This document shows positions 42,471 to 53,594 of a stretch of 64,000 nucleotides of DNA, in pieces (position 1 is the stretch's first letter; the number at the start of each line of letters is the position of its first letter). A model generated the notes under the pieces. It was not told the DNA's origin. It made no database searches and saw only the letters and a program-made list of their open reading frames with translations. The position numbers were made by a program, and so were the translations under genes. Source of the DNA: Gavia stellata (lineage: Eukaryota; Chordata; Aves; Gaviiformes; Gaviidae); NCBI RefSeq assembly GCF_030936135.1, contig NC_082600.1, forward strand, positions 25,737,943-25,801,942. Reading direction: 5' to 3'.

Positions 42471-43920
42471 AACTTTGTCTTCTGTTTAAAGCAAGTGAGT
42501 GTCCTGATATGAAAAACTGAACTACAGACTTTTCAACAAAACAAGAATATGATTAAACTTAGTTTTATGAGCAAGAAGAGGCAAATACGCAAAATGTACT
42601 TTGCAGTGTACTGGACATTCTGGTTGTAAATGGGTAGGAAAATGCTCTGTTGTCAGCTGGTGATGATGGTTCCAGCCAGGAATTTTTCTGTCTGTTAAAA
42701 TGACTTGCTGGGACTTTTTTTTTTTTTTTTAATTCTTCAAATTGTCTGCAATGCTTGAGATTATACTGAATGCCTGAAGTATTGGAGAGGAACAGGCAAG
42801 TTGCCAAGCTCGTATCATGGACATGGGTACAGTTTGAATGCTTTACCATCCAGAGCTTCATATCGGTACTTTTCACCTCCATTTGCAGAGATCCCCTATA
42901 GCTAGCTATTATGTTACTTAAGCTTTCAATCTGAAGGATTAAAAACATCTCTTCAGTTACCAGGTACTGATTAAATTATCTAGCGAAAAGTGTTTTGATC
43001 TTCTTAGCTCCTCAACTCCATCAACTTTATCTTACTATGAAGACTAGATTTACATGGCTGTAAGGAAGCACGTACTGGTCAAAATGAGGAACGGTACCTG
43101 CAGCCTGAGCCATCCTTCCTCACTTGTCTCGTTATGAAGTTCAGTAGGACAAGTGCTGCAGAAGTTCAGTTGTCTCTGTTCTAGGCCTGTGTTTCTTTGG
43201 ACCACTTCTTATAAAATAATTGATGGGCAAGAGCAATCATAAAGCAAGTTGATCAAAGGGATAGATGACTGGCCAGTTAAAAATGTTTCATCTTGTTTTA
43301 AGGCCACCAAAGAGAAACAGCGCTGCAGCTATTTGATTACCATGCGCTCAGTATGAATCCTTGTGCTTGGCTCAGGCATATGGCCAAGAGGAAAAGTAAG
43401 CAACTTGGTGGGGATGCAGGGAAGTGATCTGAAATTTCACAACATTAGTTCTTTCCCACCCTTTCTGTAATTTTTGTGGTTGGGCTGCAGAAGAAACGCT
43501 CTGATCACGCACTGCTCAGTGAAGGGCTTGCAGCAGGCTTTGTTGGCCCTGCCTGGGAAGTGACTCTTCCCTGTTTCAGTTGCACACAGAGAATATTGTT
43601 CTTCGGCTGCTGAAGCTCTGTCATTGTTTTTAGTGGTGCTTCATTATCAACAGCAGCTTTGAGCTTAGCAAAGCTATTCATTGTTACACTGGTGGTACTG
43701 GATACACAGTGGAGCCTCTGTAGTAACACACAGATTTAGTTATTGTTTGAGGAGGATCTGCCACTGTTCTGCCTTCTCTGGGCACCGTTCTGCCTTCACA
43801 CCTGCTCCTTTTTATGAGAGCTACAAGAAGCGTGTACAGATACCATAGTTTAGGAATCCGGAAACAAACTGTCCCTCCCCGGAAAGGGATGTGTGGCTTG
43901 GGCTCTAGCAATGAGTGTAA
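42471..43920. other. Intergenic stretch, nothing recognised
   Basis: A run of about 17 T lies at 42715-42731. Beyond this I see no coding block with recognisable homology and no defined repeat before the CpG island upstream of the kelch gene. Confidence 0.55.
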
Positions 43921-43929
43921 CTGGCTATG

Positions 43930-44480
43930 GAGGGGAGGGTGGGCCTGGCTGAGGGCGGGCAGAGCTGCTGGCCCAGCTCTCCCGAGCTCCTCCCTGCCGC
44001 CAGGGCTGCGCCTCAGGCACTGCCGTGAGCGGCGCGCACTGCGGCCTCGGCCGCTCCTAAGGCCGACCGAGGCGGTGCGGCTGGGGCGGGCCCCGCCGGG
44101 TGCCCCCGCAGGAGGCCGGGGCCGCTGGATGGCCGGCGGCCGCCCGCAGCTGCGCCGCGGCGCCTTAATGGCGGCAGCCCGCTGCTCAGGCCCCCGCCCG
44201 CCGCCATGCTGCCCGCCTGCTGCCGGGCGCGGCCGAGGCCGGGGGGCAACGCCGAGGAGGGCGGCCTCGCCTTCTACGTGCTGTGGGCGCTGCGGGAGCC
44301 GCCGCGGCGGCTCGGCAGGTGCGGACCGGCCCTGCCAGGGGCAGCGCGGCAGCGGCTGCCCCGGGGCTTGCGAGGGAGCGGTGGGGCCGGGCCGGCCCCG
44401 TCCCTGTCCAGGGGTGGGCTCCCCCGCGGGCCGGGGCCGACCTGCACGCCTCGCCTCGCCTCGCCTCGCCTGTCTGCAGC
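43930..44480 (+). promoter_or_regulatory. CpG-island promoter of the kelch-repeat gene
   Basis: GC and CpG density rise abruptly from about 43930, peak around the ATG at 44206 (context GCCGCCATGC) and fall after exon 1. No partner gene is divergent from it, unlike the other three islands in the window. The transcription start is inferred to lie within it. Confidence 0.7.
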
Positions 44481-47400
44481 TGCCCCTGGCCGCATGGCTG
44501 CGCTGCCCCAGCTCATGGCTGCGCCGCCGCCCCAGGCTGCCACTTTATTTTCTTCATCGCATTTCTGCGCAGTCTCATCTTTAAATCACACAGACCCTCT
44601 TCTTGTGCCCTCCCCTGGCATAAATGCCTTTTCAAGCCTTTTCATACATTTTCCAGACTTTCCGTTTTACTCCTTGATGATTATCTCTTGTTTTTGTCCA
44701 TCCTCTCGCAGCCAGTCCAGCAAGATGGGTTTCCAGGCTTGGCTGCCTCTGCCGTTGCCGAAGCAGCTGGTGGTGTTTGGGCTGGGAGACTGGAGCTGTT
44801 ACTCTCCGGACACAAGCATCGCAGCAGACGTGCTGGTGTCCCCAGGCGTTGCGCCGCAGCGGGTCGGCACGCTGGAGCCTGCCCGCAGGTCACAGTGGGA
44901 GCTGGCGCTGCCGGGGTGTCAGGAGGGGTGTCCTGGAAAAGCTTTCTGCTCTGTGGTGCTGCCTGGTTCTGCTGGTGTCGTCCCAAAGCTGCTCGGGCCT
45001 GCCAGCCCTCCACCATGGTGTTTCTCTCTAGTGATGCTTTCCGCTTCCTCTTGGCTGCTTTCAGGGCTGGATCTTTTTTGGCTTTGGGGTGTTACCAGCT
45101 AGTGTGGGAGCAGGAATTTTTCACTAGTCAGTGTCACTTGTGGGCTGAAAACCCATGGTCCCCTGTGCAGGTCTCTGGTGTGGGAAGGTGACTGGAGGAC
45201 AGATGTTTTCATGGCCTCATTGAAAGAGATGGACAAAGGCAACTCTGTGAAGCTTGTCCTGACTGTCAATGGACAGGTAAAAGAACCGACATCATCCTCT
45301 CTTCCTGCCCTGGGTCCCAAATATTGTCAGTTCTGAGCTACAGAACTTCCTCTCCCATCCTCTCCTTTTCCTCATCTTTGCTGCTCCAAAGCAGAGCCGC
45401 AAATGCAGATCTGTTAACACACGTCTGTGCTGAGCCTAAACCCTCTGTGATGCTCCAGGCCTATTCCCTAAACACAGCTTTGCCAAAACACCTAGTGTGT
45501 CACCGGAGATGGGCAGCAGAGAACGGTTCACTTCCAGTTCCACTCTCTCCTGGGTCTGTGGTACTTAGACAGTTTATTTACCTTGCGCTGAAGCCCTTGG
45601 ATTTAGCATCTCCCAGTGCCTGGCTTTGCTTTTCTTTGTTTATTCTGTTGGTGCTGGAGATGAAAGCTGGGCTATTCCCTTGCAGAGAATCTGTCCCTTA
45701 CAAGATATCTTTTTGCTCACCCTTTGTGGATGGAGGCCAGCACACTTGGTGTGTCCTTTTATTCTCACTGTCACTGTTTCTGCCACAGTTGCTCCGAGGT
45801 GTCTCCAGCAGTACGCCTGCCCGCCCCTTCCTCGTCCCGCAGACCACCCAGTCACCAGTGCTCCCAGCAGATGATATGCCCCTTGGCCAGGACCTGGAGG
45901 ATCCTACTGTGGTATGTGTATCCTGGAGCCTTCCTCTCGTTATTTCACCCTCTCCTTAGTATCTTCTCCCTCACTAGTAGCTGCTCAGTTGATGTCTAGC
46001 AGAAACATTTGCTGCCGCTCTGTTAGTGGAGACCTGGCTAAGCAAGTTTTGGAACCAAAGATTTAGTTCTGCTAAACAAAGTGATACTCTCCATTGAAAT
46101 GCCTTTGGAAGGGTTGAATTTAACAGCCTTTGGTGGGATGATCGATCAGCCTGGTTACTCCTAGCACAGATGGCCTTTCTCCCTTTCCAGTGCTAGCTGT
46201 GCGTGTCGCAGCCAGCAGCCTGAAAACAGACCTCTGGGCGTATAGCAGCAGGTAGCTGCATTGCTCAGCATATATTTGGTGGCTGATACTGTTAACGTGA
46301 TAGCCCTTAAGACTCAACGGGAAGAAGAGCCTGAAAACAGTCACGACGTGAAACTAATCTCTGGCCCAGTAACAGACAACTCACAGTAGCCTCAGGTCTT
46401 TTTCTTCAGGGCTGATTTGACTGGGACTCTCGTCACAGGTTAAGAGTCAGAGCTCAGAGGTGGCTGCTAGAGCATCCAGGCCTGGGAGGAAGGACGTCCG
46501 CCCACCACTGAGGACTCTGATGGTACCCTGTGCCCTAAAGCCACCATCTGGCAAGGTGGAAGCCACTGAGGCCTGGAGGAAGAGTTCTGTCCAACCCAAG
46601 AAGCCCAGGAAAGTTTTATTTGAACCCACAGCGTCTGAGAGAGATCTCAGTGAAGAAGGTAACTCTGGCAGCTTCCAGGTTTATTTTACAGTTCTTGTCT
46701 GAATAATCTGTCAATGCTGCTGGGCAACAACTTCCCAGTCCATTTTTCTGTATACCTCCAAGGCAAGATAGGCTTGTCTCTCTTGGCTTGCGAAATACCG
46801 AGAATGCTCCTTAGTCCTGGATAAACCGCTTGATGAATTCTTGCCTGTTGGGAAAAGGCCAGAAATAGAAGATGGGATACTCTTAGTGCCAACATTCTGT
46901 ACCATAACATAATAAGCCTATCTCTTCATGTGAGTAAAAGTGCTTTATAAATGAAGGCAAGTATCGTTAGCCTTGTTTTACAAAAGAGTAAATTTGAGGC
47001 ACAAGAAGGTTACCTACTGTAACGTTCTGTAACCTCTCCATTAGTCTGTTTGTTCCCCTACTAACAGCATACCACTTGGTCCATAGAAGACATTGGTTAT
47101 TATTAAAGTATAGAGCATGAAAAGGTCTGTATGTATAATTAGTATAACTGTACTGACTTTTCAGTAGTGAGAAGGTAGCTGCCAAGGGGTTTGGAAACAA
47201 AACCTTTAGCTTCTGGAGTGTGAATTCCAAGTCAGCTCCAGGGTGTGACCAAGTTTGTGTGTAAACGTTTGACAATAGCTCAGTGGTCCCCATGTGGAGT
47301 GACTAGGGACTTGGCTTGCTTCTCACAAAGGCAAATACAGCTCCATCATAAAGTTGCTTCCCCTGTAGGCAGTGTGAGAAAGGGGGAAATGAGCTTCCAC

Positions 47401-50400
47401 CAGAGGGGTAAAATGCGATGGTGACAGCATGATGGCAAAGGAGGTATGCCCTGCTCTTACCTGTCTTCTGCATTTCTTCTGATGAGACTTTCTTCAGGAT
47501 TCTTGGTCTTGCACCTTGTTTGTTGCAGTGAGGTAGCTTTGTGCTGGGGGTTGGAGGAAGGGAGGCCAAAGGGCTCTTAAACCGTGGAGCTGAGCATTTT
47601 CCAGGGTATGTCTGCTGGCTGCTTTCTTTATGGGGCCATTTTTGTGTTTCCTCTGCAGATCTAGCGGTGGAGGAGTTGCAAGGTGAGGATCTGGTTCGTA
47701 GACCCTGGTTTGTCTTTTCAGCCAGTCGGTGATGCCATTCCCTTTAATGTCACAGGCTTCATCCTTTATCTCCCCAGTGATCAAGAATAACAAGTAGGTT
47801 GTGTGTATATGCTGTTCCTCTCCATGCAACTGCACTCAGTATAGGTGCTTCCTGTACTGTCAGTCTCTCCAGTACGATTCTGTAGCCCCTCTGAATCTCA
47901 GGCACACCTCTGGGTGCATAACCCTTTGAGGCAAAGGGTAAGATGTGGAATAGACTTTGATTAAAAAGTACTTTTTAGCTTGCTCAGCCAACCACAGCGG
48001 CCTGGGAGAGGAAAGGAGGAGGAACAGAGCAGCACGAGGAGTATCTCTGAAAGCAGCTCCAGGCTTCTGGTTGCTGTATCTTAGGCACTATTGAGCTGTC
48101 CCTGGGTAGCCCTCCTTCACAAGGAGTAACACAGGGGGATAGCACAATTGGGATATCCCTTCTGGGGGTGGGTAATCAATGGGGGGCATCCAAGCCTGTT
48201 TGAAGTGGCAGCCTGTATGCGTCCTACATCCAGCCAGACTCTTTGCTGGCTCCCTCTGCTAGCGATGTCTCTCCTAGTGCAGCAGTTATTCCCCAAAGCC
48301 AACAGAAAATCTTCCTCAGGGAGCTATGTCTCTTGCCACCCCAGAGGGAAGGCACCTGGGGCCCTTGCCTTCCCATTTCTCCCCTCTGAGCCTTCAGCTG
48401 CCTTGTTCTTCCCAGCAGGGAAGGGAGCTGGGGGTGTCTCATCTGACTCTGCTCACAGGCCTGTGGTCTCCCTTCCCCAGGCACTCCCAGCCCACGGTGG
48501 TGCCATGCCATGTGCCTCGGTGACCTGGGGACAGCTGTTTTGATCGGTGGAGAAGGTGTTGATCAGCAGTCCTGCAAGGATGCACTCTGGAAGCTGGAAA
48601 TTGGTGGGGACTTTAGGGCTATCAAAGGCAATGGGGGCAGTGGGACTTGAGGACAACTCATGCAGATGGGAGGGTGTACTCAAGGGTCTGTGCATAGGGA
48701 GGGGACAGCAAAGGTGTCACATCTCCTAGCACAGTCACCAGGCTGAGCTGACAGTATAGGATGCCATGAGAGGCTGTGGGGTTTATGTGAGAGCCCTCCA
48801 GGAGCTAAGGTATAATAAGTTCTGGAAAGAGTTGGATGAGTTTTAAGGGGTGAAAGCAACAGTGCAGTTTGCAATCTGCGTGTGATGATTGGTGGAGAAG
48901 TGTGAGATACAATTCCAGTGCCTTGCAGCTTTCTGCACCTCACTGATCCTCTCTTCCACCTTACTATTCCCTGCCTTGTTAGTGTTCCCCTTCATTCCTT
49001 ACACAGAAACGTTTCTGTATGAGTCCCCTCTAGCCCTGAATCAAAGGAGAGGAGGAGATGAAGGGAGCAAGGTCTTGAGTAAAGACTTTATTACATATTC
49101 TTTAAATCTGGAGAAATCAAGAGTATCTTTGAACTCCCACACCACCTGCCTGGTGTTGCTCCCACAGACAGTGATTTCTGGCTTCCACTGGGCTTCCAGC
49201 TACAAAACACCAAGCCATTGTGCTTGCATGGTCACACAGCTACCTATGACCCAGACACCAAGCGTATCTACATCTTTGGGGGCATAAGGGAGGACAAAGA
49301 CTGCAGTGGCATCTACATTCTGGACACAGTCACCTGGAAATGGCTCCCCGTGGCTGTAAGTACTGCCGCTCTTCCAAGACAAAAGCACAGGAGGGGTGGC
49401 AGGTCCTGCCTGAATGTGGCAATTGATGTGCCCTTATCCTTACTTCAGTAGTCTTGGCCCACTGTTGCTGCAGGTTGTCTGAGCTGCTTAGTTGGGATTG
49501 AGAGATACAAGAAGGCTATGTTGAAAGGCCACAAGCTTGGCAGAAACCAGGGGCTGTGCCTACAATGAATGAAGCAAGGTGGGGAAAAAATGGTTGCTGC
49601 AGAGTGCTGTGTCTGACCGAGGTCGCGGGTGGGAGGTACTGTACGAGCAGCAGAGGGAAATGGCCTCTCATTTTATATGATGCTTTTGAGAGCTGCACTG
49701 GATGCTGAGGTGAAGAGCTAGTCTTCCCAAATCAGGGACTGCTCTGAGCACAGCAGATCTCTGAGCTCTTTAGTTGCCTGTCATGTCCTTGCAGAGGGCC
49801 CTGTCAGTGAGGGACTATTTGTCTCTTTCCTGGCTAAGTCACAAGATGGCTTTTACAGAATAAGCCTGGATGAGATCTTTCGGTTCTCTGTTGTCTTCTG
49901 AGGAAGCTGGGGTAAGAGGTTGACTTCCCTCTCTTGTCAAAGCATTCTGGTGGTGCAGAGTATGCAAAGGATGTACTATTTGCCTGTGTGACAAAGATCA
50001 GGCTGGGGAGCCAATAAAGTGAAAATTGAGACTTGTTGAACTCACTGCATGATGTGGGCCAGTTTCCTACAGGTCATGCAGCAAACAATGCACTTGTAAC
50101 AAATGTATGTTGAACTTTTTCCAGGCTAAAGGGAGGATGCCAGTGCTCACCTACCACAGTGCAACTATCTACCGCAAGGAGCTCTTTGTTTTTGGAGGCA
50201 CTTTCCCCAAAAAGGCATCACTGGCAGTTGGACCCTGCAGCAATGTGCTCTATGTCTTCAATCCAGAGCATGAAATTTGGTACCAGCCCATCTCAGAAGG
50301 GGAGAAGCCTCTGCCTAGGCTTGGGTGAGAGTGCTCTTATTCCAGCTCTCTAAAATAGAGCAGGAAACCCCTGATCACCTTCCCTCCCACCCCAGTGTAA

Positions 50401-52258
50401 TTTCCTAAATATTAGGTAGTTGTTCTCCACGGTTTGCTCCTTAAGATAGGGCTGTGATTTGAGCAATGTGACTCCCAGTATCTCCTGTCATGAATCCTGA
50501 TGGGATTCTGTCCTTGGGCTGCAGTGGCTGGGGGTAGAGGCAGGTGTAGACTGAAGCTATGGCAGCCCAATACTAGAAGCCAAGGCTGAAACATCAGTTT
50601 GGGGAACTTGCTGAAGATGCTTTGTTCGCTTGCTTCTTCTCTGCCCAGGCATTCAGCTACTCTACTGAAGAACAAGCTGCTGATTTTTGGGGGTCGGGGA
50701 ACTTCTCTTTACCTCAGTGACATGCACATCCTGGATCTGGGTAAGAAAGGCTGTGCTAGATGGCTGCCTGGAAGGTCTGTTCTAAGGCAGGGACTGGGGA
50801 GTGAGGCATGCTCGATGGGAAGGTAGCATTAACATTATAAAAACTCCTGACTAGGCATTGGAGATGGAAAACTATGGGGTAAAAAAACCCTTTCTGGGGT
50901 AAGAGGGGAGGGAATAGGGAAAAACAAGACTGCTTTTTTGGAAGAACCTGGGTAATAGCGAGGCAGGTTGCTGATGCGGCAGACTATGGAAGTTTTTGTC
51001 TAGTTACGAGGCTGAGCTTTTTGGACATTTCACCTGCTTTTCCCCTGGCTGTCAGGTTTCATGGAGTACACACCTGTCCCCCTCCTCGCAGGACAGCCTT
51101 CCGCACGTTGGTAAGATCCTATTGCAGACCAAGGAGCTATCTTCTTCCTCTGTCCTTTCTCTCTGAAGCCAGGTTTAAACAGTGCTTGTAATCAGTCCCA
51201 GTTGCGTATTTCTGTCCCAGTAGTCAAAATATAGTGGACAGCCCCTCTGCTGTGGGACCAGAAATTCCTGTGCTGTCCTAGTTGGTGCCTGTAGGGCGCA
51301 GGGGGTACAGACCCCTTAGTCTCCCTGGAAATCTGCCTTTCAGGCTAGGGGAGGTTTTCTGCTGTGTGCGAGTGAACTGTATTGCCTGCTGTTTGGTCTC
51401 CACAGTACTTGGAGTACAACAAACACACAGAGAGGAAGAAACTCTTGTACCAGGACTCTGCTGTTCCTGAAGAGACACTGTTGCCCACTAGAACAATGAC
51501 CTAAATCAGACCAAAGCCCAGCTAGCCTGCTATCTCACTCCATAGAGCAAAACACAGGAGTTTTGATAGCTCTTTCTGGGATAATGAGGTGTTTTTCAGG
51601 CCTGATTATGGTCTGACCTGCAGAGGCAAACAAACAGCTCTTTCAGGGTTATTCAGCAAGTCAGGGCAGAAGAGAAGTTAACTTCCATTCTGCAGCTTAA
51701 GGCCCCAGCCTCCTGCTGCAGTCTGCCCACCCCTGCCCATTGCTGACTGAGGCAACCCCAGCAGGTTTTGCTGTTGTCACCTTTCAGCTTTGCTTTGGTT
51801 GCAGTTTTCATGCAGCTCTGGCTGTGTCAGACCAGAAGGTTCTGATCAGTGGAGGCTGCAATGCCAAGGGAGCCCTGCAGGATGCCTTTGTCTTCCACCT
51901 AGGTGAGTGATTCTCTCTTCCTGTTTCCATAGCTGAAGGTGACTATGGGGCTGCAGTGGTGTTTCTGAACACCTAGTCTGGTCCATTTGTTTCATCACAC
52001 TAGGAATGGGCTTGTCAGTATTAATAGCCCCTTTCTACTCCAGATACTCTTTCATGGAGCACAGTGATCCACCATGACCTCTGCTCTCTGCCCCGAGCTG
52101 GCCACACATTGCTTGACCTGACTCCTTCCCACCTGATGGATGTGGACAAGGAGAACAAAGAGGAGCATAACCTGCACACGGTGTTGGTCTTTGGGGGCTC
52201 CAACTGTGCTGGGACCTTTTACAACAGCACAGTCAAGATCCAGCTGGACCTAGGGTAA
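44206..52258 (+). CDS. Unnamed six-kelch-repeat protein, 13 exons, looks intact
   Basis: Not recognised by name. Exons: 44206-44318, 44712-44888, 45171-45276, 45789-45911, 46439-46658, 47659-47682, 48481-48603, 49168-49355, 50125-50324, 50649-50740, 51056-51110, 51805-51902 and 52044-52258. All phases chain without a stop, giving about 577 residues. The N-terminal half has LVVFGLGDWS and WEGDWRTDVFMASLKEMDKG, a Pro/Ser-rich linker and a basic PKKPRK at about 226-231, possibly a nuclear signal. From about 255 a kelch propeller follows. Its double glycines lie at about 277 (VLIGG), 333 (IYIFGG), 382 (LFVFGG), 439 (LLIFGG), 490 (VLISGG) and 557 (VLVFGG), with spacing near 50-65 residues: six blades. 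The start was chosen by Kozak context and because only this frame joins exon 2. The ATG at 44168 is out of phase. The end may differ, since a splice from 52254 to 52602 would give a 600-residue form. Kelch propellers usually bind proteins; no function is claimed. Confidence 0.82.
44448..44471. repeat. GCCTC pentanucleotide repeat
   Basis: Nearly five tandem copies of GCCTC lie in intron 1 of the kelch gene, inside its CpG island. It is a simple repeat. Confidence 0.85.
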
Positions 52259-52327
52259 TGCACAATACTCAGAATGAGCCTGGAACAGCAAGGGCTTTTC
52301 ACCAGCCTGAACACAGACATGGATGGC

Positions 52328-52333
52328 AATAAA
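52328..52333 (+). terminator. Poly(A) signal of the kelch gene
   Basis: A canonical AATAAA lies 70 bases after the stop codon read straight through exon 13. I find no other plus-strand AATAAA until about 57137, inside GSTZ1. This is the main reason for preferring the stop at 52256-52258. Confidence 0.55.
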
Positions 52334-52924
52334 TGAGTCTAAGCAATGCGACAGTCCAAGTATCTATATGTAGGTAAATGCTACCTTGGCATAAGAGATC
52401 ACAGGTTTGTGAAGCCTTTCTGAAGGCTGTGGGCATTGCCTTCCTAGGGTAGCTGATACACAGCATCAGACTGGAAGAAATTCCCTCCCATATCCCTGGC
52501 TTGGTACCTGGGCTTGGGTGCCAAAACAGTCAGTGGGATCTGAGCTGAGCCTGCACAAGCACAGAGTCACAGGCTTCTGGGTTTCCCTTCTTGCCCTACA
52601 GGTTTCTTGGCCGGAATTCCCCAGGTGCTTTCAGCTCTGAAGGTGACTCAGGTGTTGGGTTTCATTTGGGATGAGTGGAATGGGATTTACTCCTGCCACT
52701 TGGAAGGTCCTCACAGTGAAAGTACAGACATGATTCTGGTTTGGAGGGAATCTGGGGTGGGATTCCCTTGGGAAATAGTCTGCAGCTGAGGACTAGGAAA
52801 ACACGTAGAGTAGTGTCTGAGGATGGGAGAAGGAAGAGAGCACCATCTTTTTCAGCATATGGGAGTGAGCTGGTTGTGTGTTGCTGACTATGGCACAACC
52901 ACCTAGCTTTGCTTTAGACAGACC

Positions 52925-52930
52925 TTTATT
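52925..52930 (-). terminator. GSTZ1: Candidate GSTZ1 poly(A) signal
   Basis: AATAAA on the minus strand, about 665 bases beyond the GSTZ1 stop. With it, GSTZ1 and the convergent kelch gene end roughly 600 bp apart. Confidence 0.5.
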
Positions 52931-53594
52931 ATAAATTCCACAAGACTGCTTCTAGAAATAAGGAAGAGGTACAAATCAGCTGTCCCAGGTAGTAATTCTC
53001 GTCATTGCAAGGGGTGGCAGAGTTGCTGACTGTTGGCTCTTGCAAGACCCACAGGACCCAACAAGGGTTGAGATTAAGCTGTCTTCTGTCAGAGACTAGC
53101 TCTTACTGTTTATATCCATGGCACTGCTGATTATGCCATAGCTCTGAGGCAGCTGCAAGGACAAGCAGGCCTGCTAGGTTAGTAGCACACTGTATACACT
53201 GGTTCCTTGATGCTCTTTCTGTAGATGGTAGAAAGAAGCAGCCCCTGTGGGGAGCCCAGAATTGGCTCAATGCCTCACAGTTGTTTGTGGCCACATTCCC
53301 CAACCCAAAGCCATACAAAGGGGACTTCTGATAATTATAGATAATTCTGCTTTAATCTGCTTCATGGAGATATATCAGATAGATAGAAAAAAAGTCAAGT
53401 AGCAGCAAGCTTTCCAGCACAGGCATAGCTCCTGTAAGTCATCCAGGCTACTTCCAGGTCCTCTGTCCTTCTTCCAACCCAGATGAAAGTGAGACAATAG
53501 TACTACAGCTTCCTGCTGGCACTGAAGTCCTACAGGCTGTAGCTCTTGTCCTCTTTGACACTCCAGTTTACTTGATTTGATGAGTAGAAGGGCT

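Noticed and set aside
43814-44584. 256-codon open frame over the kelch promoter
   Set aside because: It is GC-island low-complexity sequence. Its frame cannot be spliced in phase to the kelch exons, whereas the ATG at 44206 can.
44283-45191. 302-codon open frame overlapping kelch exons 1-3
   Set aside because: It crosses clear GT-AG introns, and its translation lacks the blocks that chain with later exons.
52602-52674. Extra terminal exon of the kelch gene
   Set aside because: The phase fits and the acceptor is good, but there is no poly(A) signal after it, and one lies directly after the read-through stop. It is kept only as an alternative.
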